Source of the DNA: DASXMX01 sp036794395
GTDB taxonomy: Bacteria; Planctomycetota; Phycisphaerae; Tepidisphaerales; Tepidisphaeraceae
Reading direction: 5' to 3'
DNA length: 23,953 bases
NCBI GenBank assembly: GCA_036794395.1
Contig: DAIRGS010000084.1
Coordinates: 1 to 23,953 of the forward strand
Shown piece after piece: positions 1-10,000 of this stretch (position 1 is the first letter of the stretch; each line of letters opens with the position of its first letter). The notes below the pieces were generated by a model, which saw nothing but the letters and a program-made list of their open reading frames with translations, was not told the DNA's origin and did not search any database. A program made the position numbers and the translations under genes.

Positions 1-897
1 GCGACCCGTCGCTGGAGATTTGATCCCGCCCGGCCCGCCCGCCTTTCCACAGGTACCGCCAGTCGTAATGGGTGGTCGTATTGAACAGCGATGCTAGACC
101 GTCGGTGGCGAAGGTGATTGCGGTGTCCTGGCCGTTGGGGTCGTAGACGACCTGTTCCCTGAAGGCGGTGCTGCTGCTGGTGGAATCGCCCACGATCTGC
201 CACATGCTGCCGTCGGGGCCCTGCATGGCCCACATCCTCAGGTTCAAGCCCGAGGCCGCAACGCCCCAGCTGTTGGTCTCGCCGGAGTTCTTGCTGTCGC
301 GCAGGATCATCATGCCCGATTGGACGGGGCACCATACATATTGATTGTCCACCCCGCCGGTGGCGCGGTCGGAGTCTTGAATGACGTTGCCCGAGGCATC
401 GTAGTAAAGCTCTGTGGTTTCGCTGGCGCTATTGCGGTTGACGGCGGACTCGGTGACGCGCCGGCCCAGCGCGTCAAACTGAAACGTGTTTTGGTAGGCC
501 CCGGCGAAGTGATATCCGCCCGCTCCATCAGAGGCCAGGTAGGCCTGGCTTTGATTGGTCAGGTTGCCGAAGCCGTCGAATTGGAGGAACAAGTTGCGTT
601 CGTTCAGTTGATTCTCAGCGGCCAGGCTGGTGAAGCTCCCCGTCGGCACCGGCTTCTGGTAGACGTTGCCCTGCGGGAAATCCGTGCCGGTGGGCTGGTT
701 TTCCTTATAGTCGCCGCTCTGAGGGTTGGGCGCCAGGCTGTCCCGGCTCTCATACTGCGCCGGCACCGTGGTGCCCGTTAAATTATCCACGGTAATCGGA
801 CCCTGAGTGACGCTCGCGGCGTAGGGGGGTGCTGGTGCCGTCCCCGGCGTTCATCCAGCCGCCGTAGTAAGCCGTGTAACGGTTAAGCTGGTCGTAG
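1..897 (-). pseudogene. RHS/YD-repeat protein, 5'-truncated, frameshifted, runs off left edge
   Basis: Read on the minus strand from about 897 to 1, the translation is a typical RHS/YD-repeat protein. It starts at YDQLNRYTAYYGG and continues with FDGFGNLTNQ, FDALGRRVTE, YYDASGNVIQD and YDPNGQDT, then RYLWKGG near the left edge. These are spaced YD dipeptide repeats with G-N/G-R turns, as in the shell-forming part of RHS proteins. The frame is open from about 820 to position 1, so the 3' end lies outside the window. It is broken by a frameshift in a run of six G (824-829): YDQLNRY...GTSTP is in one frame and PYAASVTQGP in another, and five G would join them as STPYAAS. No start codon or upstream RHS core is present, and reading above about 897 turns into Ala/Thr-rich sequence antisense to another gene. 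I infer a decayed RHS gene that lost its 5' part; a base-call error at the homopolymer would explain the frameshift but not the missing 5' end. Confidence 0.8.
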
Positions 898-1116
898 GCG
901 GTGGCGGCGGTCGTGGCTCCGGTTGTGGTCACTCCCGCGACGATCCCGGCTGTGAAAAGCGATGCAACTGCGCCAATCGTCGCCGCGGCCGAAGTCAGCC
1001 CGGTAGTCAGCGAAAAGGGCAAGAAGAAAGTAACCGCATCGAAACCCAAGCAAACTCAAAAGCCGCAGGCCGCGAAGCCTCATGCCTCACATCCGCGTCA
1101 AAAAGGGAAACATTAA
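898..1116 (+). pseudogene. 3' remnant of a gene with a Lys/Pro/Ala-rich C-terminal tail
   Basis: The frame is open from 898, directly after a stop at 895-897, to TAA at 1114-1116. It encodes about 72 residues: an Ala/Val/Pro-rich stretch followed by a strongly basic tail (EKGKKKVTASKPKQTQKPQ, ending HPRQKGKH). Such tails are common at the C-terminus of exported or DNA-binding bacterial proteins, but no family is recognisable. The only possible start is a GTG at 901 without a clear ribosome binding site, and the frame begins exactly where the RHS-like reading on the other strand begins. I therefore read it as the surviving 3' end of a plus-strand gene whose 5' part was replaced by the RHS fragment. 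A short genuine gene starting at 901 is possible but less likely. Confidence 0.45.
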
Positions 1117-1202
1117 TTGTCATAACCGGCACAGATTGACGCGTCGGAAGGAAGTGGGTTGTAAAAACGCATGGGTTTTAATGAATTTGGATAATTGACG
1201 GC

Positions 1203-1212
1203 TGTCGCGACA
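1203..1212. promoter_or_regulatory. 10-bp perfect palindrome upstream of the CBM6-Kelch gene
   Basis: TGTCGCGACA is a perfect palindrome 84 bp upstream of the ATG at 1297, in the 180-bp gap 1117-1296. It could be a repressor half-site pair or chance in GC-rich DNA. No convincing -35/-10 pair was found in this gap. Confidence 0.2.
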
Positions 1213-1296
1213 ATTTCACCGCTCACGTCCAGGGCAGTTGGACTTACAATGCGGGCCGGAGGATTGGATCGAGTTGTAACCCCGGAGAATTGCATC

Positions 1297-3756
1297 ATGC
1301 GTTATCCCTGGCGGCGGAAGGTTTCCGCATCCGCGATGTTCCGCGCGATTGTTCCGTGCATTGAGGGCCTGGAAAACCGCCGGCTTTTTGCCGCGTCGTT
1401 GCCGTGGACGGGTGCCGCCGCGGCCATTCCCGGAACCATTCAATTTGAAAATTACGACACGGGTGGCGAAGGCGTTGCGTATCACGATACCAGCGCCGCG
1501 AATGAAGGCGGCCAATATCGGCAGGACGGCGTGGATCTTGGCGCAGCCGTCGATACAGGAGGTGGATACTTTGTTGGATGGACCAACCCTGGCGAATGGA
1601 CGAAGTACACGGTCAACGTAGCATCGAGCGGGAATTATGCACCTACGCTGCGCGTCGCGAACGGCGGGGCGGGCGGTACGTTCCACATCAGTGTCGACGG
1701 CGCTAACGCCACCGGTTCGATCAATATGCCCAGCACCGGCGGCTGGCAAAATTGGACGACGATCAGCGCGCCCAATATCTCGCTATCGGCCGGTGCGCAT
1801 GTCCTGATGCTTTCAATTGATTCGGGCGCTACGGGGATGGGCAATTTCAATTCGATGACGTTGAGTGCCGTAGCGGCTGGGACGAACACGCCGTTCCAGG
1901 GCACGCCACAGTCTGTGCCGGGCACGATCCAATTTGAGAATTACGATCTGGGTGGAGAGGGAGTCGCTTATCACGACACGACTGCGGCCAATGAAGGCGG
2001 TCAGTTCCGTCAAGACGGAGTGGACCTGGGCTCGGCGGGAGATAGTGGAGGCGGGTACTTTGTCGGCTGGACGAATCCCTCGGAGTGGCTCAAGTACACA
2101 GTGAATGCCGCCTTGAGCGGCAACTACTCGGTTGCCTTGCGGGTCGCCAATGGCGGGGCCGGCGGGTCGTTCCATCTCAATGTCGACGGAGCGAACGCCA
2201 CCGGTTCGATCAACATGCCCGGCACGGGCGGCTGGCAAAATTGGACGACCATCAGCGCTCCGGCGATCTCGCTTTCGGTGGGAAGCCATGTTTTTACGCT
2301 ATCGATTGATTCGGGTGCTCAAGGAATAGGCAACTTTAACTCCTTGACGCTTGCTGCTGCGCAATTGGGCACCAACACGCCATTCAACGGCCAACCTCAA
2401 AGCGTCCCCGGCACACTCGAATTTGAAAATTACGATCTCGGCGGAGAAGGCGTCGCGTACCACGACAGCTCGGCCGCCAATGAGGGCGGTCAGTATCGCA
2501 CTGATGGGGTTGATCTAAGCACAGCTTCCGATACCGGCGGCGGATACTTTGTTGGTTGGACCAATCCGGGCGAGTGGCTGAAATATACGGTGAACATTGC
2601 CTCCAGTAAGACCTACTCCCTCGGCATCCGGGTCGCCAGCGGAAGCGGCGGGGGAACCTTCCACATCAATGTCGACGGCAATAATGCAACCGGTCCCATC
2701 ACTCTGCCTAACACCGGAGGCTGGCAGAACTGGACGACGCTTAACGTGCCCAACGTCGCGCTGCCGGCTGGGGTTCATGTGCTCACGCTCGCCATTGATT
2801 CTGGCGCGCAGGGCATCGGAAATTTCAACCGGATGACCATCAGCGATAACCCGCTCTCGCTGTCCTGGCACGCGGTTGCGCCAATTCCGGTAGGGCTGAC
2901 CGAAGCGATGGGTGAAGGGGTAAACGGGAAGCTGTATGCGTTCGGCGGATACACCGACACGAGTTATCTCCCGACGACGCGGGTGTATTGCTATGACCCC
3001 GTGACCAATTCCTGGTCGCACAAGACGGACATGCCGGTGGGCACGACTCATACCGGAACGGCTGTTGACGGGCAGTACGTTTATTTTGCAGGCGGGTATC
3101 CGCCGGACTCAAGTCACCAGTTCCAGATTTTTACGACGACTGCGGTGTGGCGCTACGACACGGTCAACGATAACTGGCTCGCGATGCCGTCGCTTCCCGA
3201 AGGGAGGGGTGCGGGGAACATGGCGATTGTGAATCACGTGCTTCATTACTTCAGTGGCGCGGATGCCAATCGCGTCGATCGCCACGAGCACTGGGCATTG
3301 GATTTGAACAATCTCGCGGCGGGATGGGTGTCCAAGGCGCCGATTCCGACCGCCCGCAACCATGTCGGCACTGGCGCGCTCAATGGATTGGTTTATGCCA
3401 TCGGTGGGGCGTCCAATCAGGATGCGGATGAGACGGCACTGAGCACGGTTGAGGTCTACGATCCGACGACCGACAAATGGAACGCCGTTGCGTCGTTGCC
3501 GACGCCGCGGGCGCTGATCATGTCGGGGGTGGATGTTGTCGGTAATCGGATCATTGTTGGCGGCGGAGAAACTGCCTACAACGTTCCCACCAATCAGATC
3601 ACCGCCTACGATCCGACGACCAACGTCTGGACTCAACTGGCGCCTCTGCCCCAGGCGCGGACTTCGGGAATTCTCAAGGACCTCGGGGGCAGTCTTATCT
3701 TTACGACGGGCCATCCGGGGTTTAATACGGATACCTGGATTGGCACGTTTTCATAA
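1297..3756 (+). CDS. Exported protein: planctomycete N-terminal motif, three CBM6-like modules, Kelch propeller
   Basis: This 819-aa protein is predicted to be exported and to bind carbohydrate. The ATG at 1297 is chosen because GGAG (1284-1287) sits 9 nt upstream; the frame is open further upstream from a TTG at 1195. Residues 1-35 are basic, then carry LENRRLFAAS (25-34), the motif of the planctomycete extracellular N-terminal domain. Three modules follow from residues 44, 207 and 370. Each has the CBM6 pattern: FENYD.GGEGVAYHD, then GGGYFVGWTNPGEW.KYTVN, a GGWQNW motif, and IDSGA.G.GNFN at the end. Residues about 524-819 form a Kelch propeller of about six blades (GKLYAFGGY, YCYDPVTNSW, VYAIGGAS, VYDPTTDKW, ITAYDPTTNVW). 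No catalytic domain is visible. The likely job is adhesion or polysaccharide binding at the cell surface. A shorter paralogue lies at 12935-14962 on the far side of the glucan synthase. Confidence 0.85.
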   Translation: MRYPWRRKVSASAMFRAIVPCIEGLENRRLFAASLPWTGAAAAIPGTIQFENYDTGGEGVAYHDTSAANEGGQYRQDGVDLGAAVDTGGGYFVGWTNPGEWTKYTVNVASSGNYAPTLRVANGGAGGTFHISVDGANATGSINMPSTGGWQNWTTISAPNISLSAGAHVLMLSIDSGATGMGNFNSMTLSAVAAGTNTPFQGTPQSVPGTIQFENYDLGGEGVAYHDTTAANEGGQFRQDGVDLGSAGDSGGGYFVGWTNPSEWLKYTVNAALSGNYSVALRVANGGAGGSFHLNVDGANATGSINMPGTGGWQNWTTISAPAISLSVGSHVFTLSIDSGAQGIGNFNSLTLAAAQLGTNTPFNGQPQSVPGTLEFENYDLGGEGVAYHDSSAANEGGQYRTDGVDLSTASDTGGGYFVGWTNPGEWLKYTVNIASSKTYSLGIRVASGSGGGTFHINVDGNNATGPITLPNTGGWQNWTTLNVPNVALPAGVHVLTLAIDSGAQGIGNFNRMTISDNPLSLSWHAVAPIPVGLTEAMGEGVNGKLYAFGGYTDTSYLPTTRVYCYDPVTNSWSHKTDMPVGTTHTGTAVDGQYVYFAGGYPPDSSHQFQIFTTTAVWRYDTVNDNWLAMPSLPEGRGAGNMAIVNHVLHYFSGADANRVDRHEHWALDLNNLAAGWVSKAPIPTARNHVGTGALNGLVYAIGGASNQDADETALSTVEVYDPTTDKWNAVASLPTPRALIMSGVDVVGNRIIVGGGETAYNVPTNQITAYDPTTNVWTQLAPLPQARTSGILKDLGGSLIFTTGHPGFNTDTWIGTFS
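1426..2862 (+). repeat. Three in-frame tandem repeats, period 489 bp, encoding CBM6-like modules
   Basis: Units start at 1426, 1915 and 2404. The spacing between equivalent codons of FENYD is exactly 489 bp (163 codons) in both steps. Units 1 and 2 are the closest at DNA level: long near-identical stretches surround the GGWQNW codons (about 1738 and 2227) and the VDG.NATGSINMP codons. Unit 3 is more diverged there. This indicates serial in-frame duplication, with the 1/2 split younger. Confidence 0.85.
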
Positions 3757-3977
3757 TAAAATGATTATGTATGGAAAACTGCAACTGATGCTCATATCCG
3801 TCATTCCGCCGCGAGAGAGGAAATCGATGGCAACTATGGACATCGACTTAGCGGTGGAAATTTGATACCGTCGGCCTGTTGAGTTCGACGGCCGCGCGTT
3901 AGTGCGAAGCCAGCTTGTCGGCGTTTTGTTGAGTGTCGGCAGGCGGACATGCCCGTGAACCGTGAAATTGAGTTTTT

Positions 3978-3997
3978 AGGCCCGCGCCAGCGGGCCT
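3978..3997. repeat. Perfect 8-bp hairpin in the leader region of the glucan synthase gene
   Basis: AGGCCCGC, loop GCCA, GCGGGCCT: a perfect 8-bp stem with a 4-nt loop, 48 nt before the proposed TTG start. On the plus strand the T-run precedes rather than follows the stem, and on the minus strand A residues follow, so it is not a canonical terminator. It could be a dispersed palindrome or a leader hairpin. The rest of the 289-bp gap 3757-4045 shows nothing recognisable apart from a 12-codon open frame at 3827-3865. Confidence 0.4.
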
Positions 3998-4045
3998 CCG
4001 TCGCTTCTGGAAGGCACTTGGGCGGCGGATACAAGGATGTAAAGT

Positions 4046-7000
4046 TTGAGACCTACCTTAGAGACGATTGGTCGCATGTTCCGGCCGCAATTGATGGCGG
4101 GGGGCAATGGCCATGCGATTGAGGACGCGGCCCAAGAGCAGCCGTTGCGGGCGGAGTTGTTTAGCCTGGATCAGTTGGAGGGGCACGCGAAATCGTTGGC
4201 GCAGTGGCACGTGGTGAATGACCGCCGGAAGGGCCTGGGGCCGGATCGGTTGCTGCCACGGCTTGCCGCGAACGAAGCGGTGTTGCTCGAGGCTTATGAC
4301 CTGGTCACCGAGGCCGTGAAGCGCGGGCGCAGGATTACGCCGGCGGCGGAATGGTTCCTCGATAATTATCACCTGATCGAACAGCAGATTCGCACGGCCC
4401 GCCTGCACTTGCCTCATGGGTACAGTCGGGCGTTGCCTCGGCTTGCGAACAGTCCTTCATCGGATGAGCCGCGGGTTTATCACATCGCGTTGGAGCTGAT
4501 CTCGCACGTTGATGGGCGAATTGATCTGCGGAATCTCAGTGCTTTTGTCACGGCATATCAGTCGGTCAGCCCGTTGCGGTTGGGGGAGCTATGGGCGATT
4601 CCGATTATGCTTCGGCTGTCGCTGCTGGAGAATCTTCGCCGGGTTGTGGTTGGAGTTGCGGCGGGGCGACGGGATCGGGAGCGTGCGGCGTATTGGGTCG
4701 AGCGCATGCTGGAGGTTGCGGTTAAGGATCCGGCGCGGGTGGTGCTGGTCCTGGCCGAGATGGTGAAGGAAGATCCGCCGCTCAGCGTTGCGTTTGTGGC
4801 GGAATTCGCCAGCCGGCTTCAGGGGCAGCCACCGGCACTGGTGTTTGCGATGACGTGGCTGGAGCAGCGTTTAGCGGAACGCGGGCAGACCATCGAGCGT
4901 GTGTTTCAGGAAGCGAGCCAGAGCCAGGCGGCGGATCAGGTGTCGATCGGCAACAGCATTGGCAGTTTGCGGCTGCTGGATGCGACCGAATGGCGTGATT
5001 TTGTCGAAGCCACCAGCGCGGTGGAGCGTGTGCTTCGGCAGGATCCGGCGGGTGTGTACGGGGCGATGGATTTTGCCACGCGTGATCTTTATCGCCACGC
5101 GGTTGAGGAGATCGCAAGCCGCAGCGTTCATGCCGAAGTCGACGTTGCGTATAAGGCGGTGGAATTGGCGGAGAATGCTTCAGCCGACAACGGTCATCTC
5201 GAAGCCGAACCCGCGGCGTTGTTGCGCGCGGCGCATATCGGGCACTATCTGATCGGTCGCGGGCGCCGGCGCTTGGAACTTGCGGCGGCGATGCGGTCGA
5301 CAACCCTGCTATTACTTCGGCGGGCGGCGGGGTCGTTTCCGCTTTCGGTTTATTTGGGCTCCATTGCGTTGTTGACTGTTCTGGCAACGGGCGTTTTCAT
5401 TTTGTGGGGAAGCCGTCATGGCGTGAGCCGGTGGGGCATCGGTTTCGGAGCGTTGCTCCTCCTGATCTGCACCAGTCAGCTTGCGGTTGCGCTGGTGAAT
5501 TGGGCGGCGACGTTTCTGGTACGACCACGGATCCTGCCGCGCCTGGACTTTTCTGCCGGAATTACACAAGAGCATCAAACGGCAGTTGCGGTGCCGACGA
5601 TGCTGACTGACAACGCCGAGATTGACGACCTGGTGGAGTCGCTCGAAGTGCGTTTCCTGGCTAACCGCGACGCCCATGTCAATTTCGTCCTGTTGACCGA
5701 TTTTCAGGATGCGGCGCAGGAAAAGATGCCGGAAGACGACGCGCTGCTTGAACGCGCCGGTGAGGGCATTCGCTCGCTGAATGAAAAGTACGGGTCTGAG
5801 GCGTCGTCGCGCAATGGGGACGGCAATCAAGTATCGGGCCCGTTTTTTCTGTTTCATCGTTCGCGGAAATGGAACGAGCAGGAAGGCGTGTGGATGGGTC
5901 GGGAGCGAAAGCGGGGGAAGCTTGAGGACTTCAACGCGGCGCTACGGGGTGATTCAAGTCATTTCGATACAGTTGTTGGGGCGGTCGAGCGGCTCGCCGG
6001 TACGCGGTATGTGATTACGCTCGACAGCGACACTCAGTTACCCCGTGATTCGGCGCAGAAGCTTGCCGGGACGCTTGCTCATCCGCTCAATCGTCCACAT
6101 TACGATCAGAAGCTGGGGCGCGTTATCGAGGGCTACGGCATTCTTCAGCCGCGAGTGGGTGTCAGCATGCCCAGCGCGAGCCGGTCGCACTTTGCGAGTC
6201 TGTTTTCGGGCGACCCGGGGATTGATCCGTACACGCGCGCGGTTTCCGATGTTTACCAGGATGTCTATGACGAGGGTTCGTTCATTGGCAAGGGGATCTA
6301 TGATGTCGATGCATTTACACATTCGCTGGGCGGGCGGCTTCCCGATAATCGGATCCTGAGCCACGATCTTCTTGAAGGAGGGTATGCGCGGTCGGGCCTG
6401 ATCAGTGATGTGGTGCTTTTTGAGGATTATCCGTGGGCGTATTCGGCGGATGTGAGCCGTCGGTCTCGCTGGATTCGGGGGGACTGGCAGATCGCACCGT
6501 GGCTCCTGCCACGAGTGCCCGATGCTGGAGCTGAGAAGCTCCGGAATCCGCTCTCGGCGCTTTCGCGGTGGAAGATTCTGGACAATCTTCGGCGCAGCCT
6601 GGTGCCGGTTGCGCTGCTGCTGTTTCTACTGATCGGATGGCTTCTGCCCGGCGGCGCGCTGCTTTGCACACTGGTGGTTTTTGGGCTGTTGCTGTTGCCG
6701 GCGATTTTTACGAGTGCCGCGGCGCTTGCACGGCAGCCGACGGATTTGCCATTCGCTCAGCACGTTCGGCTTGTGGCTCGGTCGTTTGCGCGGCAGCTAT
6801 TGCAGGAAGCGATGGCGCTGGGGTGCCTGCCGTACGAAGCGTATATCAGTCTCGAGGCGATCGGTCGCACGGCCGTGCGGATGCTGGTGACGAAACATCG
6901 GTTGCTGGAATGGCGCACGGCGCGCGAGGCTCAGCGCAACTCGCGCGTGGGACTGTCGGGCGTTTATCGATCGATGTGGATCGTTCCGCTCGTGGCGTTT

Positions 7001-10000
7001 AGCGCGGTCCCGGCTATCGCTCTGTTCAATCCATACGGGTTGGCAGTGGCGCTACCAGTCATCGCGCTGTGGCTTGTTGCGCCGGCGGTGACATGGCTGC
7101 TGAGCCGACCGCTTGCGTCGCGAATGTCGCGCATTCCCCGCCAGAACGTGGCGTTTCTCCGATTGGTCGCAAGACGGACGTGGCACTTCTTCGAGGTGTT
7201 CGTCGGGCCGGCGGATAACTATTTGCCTCCGGATAACGTTCAGGAATTTCCCCCGCAGGGGGTGGCCCATCGTACGTCGCCCACCAACATCGGACTGTCG
7301 TTGCTGTCGAGCCTGGGCGCTTACGATTTTGGCTACGTGACTGCCGCGGAACTTGCCGCCCGCACCGCGCAGACGCTGGGTACGCTCGACAAGCTCCAAC
7401 GCTACCGGGGACACTTCTATAACTGGTACGACACGCGAACACTCGAGCCGCTGCGGCCGCTTTACGTTTCAACGGTTGACAGTGGAAACCTTGCCGGCCA
7501 TTTGCTTACGCTTGCCGCCGGACTGACGGACATAGCCGGCCGGCCAATCCTCAACGCCGCGACCTTCGCTGGCATAGGCGACACGCTCGACGTCGCGCTC
7601 GAGGTGTTGCGGCGTGCCAAAGGCAAATCCGTTCCCCCAGCGTTGCACCCGCATATCGCCCAACTGGAGCGACTGAGGGAAGCGCTGTTATCGGCGCCGC
7701 AAACCCTGTCCTCGGCGCGAAGGCTTCTTCAGCGCCTGGCTGCCACCGCGGGTGAATTGCTCGCGGCAGCGCCAAACCAGGCCAGCGATGAACAAAAGAC
7801 CTGGGCGGGCGCAATTGAGCATCAGTGCCGGCGATCATTGGAACAACTTGATCATCTTGCGCCGTGGCTCGATCTCCCGTCACCCTGGACAGGAACATCC
7901 GCGGGGCAGATTCCGCAATCGCGTGAGATGAGCGATTTGCTGCGCAAGTTGGATATTGCACCCAGCCTGGCGGATCTGGCGCGGTTTGAAACGACGCTGG
8001 TGCCGACAATTGACTTTCTTTTAAGCAAGGGGGCGGGCGGCAAGGATCTGGCGACAGGGAGTGGATCGAACGGAATCAGCGAATGGCTGGTGCGACTGCG
8101 CGCAGCGGCTGGGGTGGCGGCGGAGCGTGCGGCGGAGAGGTTGTCGGAATTGCAACAGCTCGCGGTACGCTGCCGGGAACTGGCGGATCTGGATTACGAG
8201 TTTCTTTACGACCAAACGCGCCATCTTCTTGCGATTGGATTCAACGCCTCAGAGCGCCGGCTCGACGCCAGCTTTTACGACCTGCTGGCCTCGGAGGCTC
8301 GGTTATGCAGCTTCGTTGCAATCGCGCAGGGGAAGCTTCCGCAGGAGCATTGGTTCAGTCTTGGCAGACTCCTTACGACTGCCGGTGGGCGGCCGGCGCT
8401 GCTGTCGTGGAGCGGGTCGATGTTTGAATACCTGATGCCACTGCTGGTGATGCCGACGTATGGCCGCACGTTGCTCGATGAAACATGCAAGGCAGTGGTG
8501 CAGCGGCAGATTCAGTATGGTCGGGAGCGCGGCGTTCCGTGGGGGGTCTCCGAGAGCGGCTACAACAAAACCGATGCCCAGCTCAATTACCAGTATCGTG
8601 CCTTTGGCGTCCCGGGGCTGGGGTTCAAACGCGGGTTGGCCGACGATTTGGTGATTGCCCCGTACGCAAGTGCGATGGCGCTGATGGTCGATCCGGAGTC
8701 GGCGTGCGCGAATTTGCGACGGTTGGCTCGGGAAGGCAACCTTGGCGAATATGGGTTTTACGAGGCGATCGACTACACGCCGTCTCGTCTTGGGCCCGGT
8801 GAGGAGAGCGCGAAAGTTCGCTCGTTTATGGTGCATCACCAGGGGATGGCATTTCTGTCGTTCGCGTACCTTCTGCTCGATCGCCCGATGCAGCGGCGCT
8901 TCGATTCGGATCCGGCATTTCGCGCAACCGACTTGTTGCTCCAGGAGCGCGTTCCGAAGATTTCTTCAATCTATCCACATCCGGCAGAAGTGTCGGAGTC
9001 GCGTGGGACACTGGTTGAGGCGCCGGCCAATTACCGGGTCTTCAACACGCCCAATACGCCGGTCCCGGAAGCGCATTTGCTCTCGAATGGTCGGTATCAT
9101 GTTGCGATTACCGCGGCGGGCGGGGGGTACAGCCGTTGGCGCGAATTGGCGATCACGCGCTGGCACGAAGATCCGACGCGCGATTGCTGGGGAACGTTCT
9201 GCTATGTCCGCGATCTTAAGACAGGGGAGTTCTGGTCGACCGCACACCAGCCGACGCTCAAGCGGGCGACGAGTTATGAAGCGATTTATTCGCAGGCCAA
9301 AGCGGAGTTCCGCCGGCGAGATGGGGATATCGATTCGCACATCGAGATCAGCGTATCTCCAGAAGATGATATTGAGCTGCGACGGATCAGCATCACCAAC
9401 CGTGGCCGCACCTCGCGCACGATCGAGCTCACCAGTTTCGCGGAGGTAGTGCTTGCGCCTCAGGCAGCCGATTCGGCGCATCCGGCTTTCAGCAATTTGT
9501 TCGTTCAGACGCAGCTCGTCAGGGATCGCCAGGCCATTTTGTGCACGCGGCGCCCGCGTTCGGCAAGTGAGCGCCCGCCGTGGATGATGCACCTGATGAC
9601 GGTGCATGGCACGGCCGTTGGGGCGGCATCGTACGAAACGGATCGCGCGCAATTCATTGGCCGGGGCCGCTCTGTGGCGGACCCCGTGGCGATGTATCGA
9701 CCGACTTTGGCCGACAGCGACGGGTCGGTTCTCGATCCGGTGGTGGCGATCCGCAATACGATTGTGATCGAGCCGGACGAGACCGTGCGTATTCATCTGG
9801 TGACGGGCATTGCTGACACGCGCGAAGGGGCGATGGGATTGATCGAAAAGTACCACGACCGGCATCTGGCCGATCGTGTGTTTGAGCTTGCGTTGACGCA
9901 TAGCCAGGTGATCCTGCGGCAGCTCGATATCAGCGAGGCCGATTCGCATGTCTATGGGCAGCTGACCGGCAGCATTATTTACGCTAACCCACTGTTGCGC

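Noticed and set aside
320..781. 153-codon plus-strand frame opposite the RHS gene
   Set aside because: The minus strand gives clear YD-repeat protein over the same bases, so this is a shadow.
1195..1296. Upstream extension of the first lectin-Kelch gene to the TTG at 1195
   Set aside because: It would place 34 residues before the export motif, whereas ATG 1297 has a proper ribosome binding site and puts the motif at the same position as in the paralogue.
3827..3865. 12-codon open frame with an AGAGGA ribosome binding site (MATMDIDLAVEI)
   Set aside because: Too short to support as a gene; no conserved feature, and no attenuator structure could be tied to it. A longer in-frame reading from 3761 has no ribosome binding site.
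3834..4034. 66-codon minus-strand frame in the gap before the synthase gene
   Set aside because: Arg/Pro/Thr-rich composition typical of an antisense frame in GC-rich DNA, no ribosome binding site and no recognisable motif.
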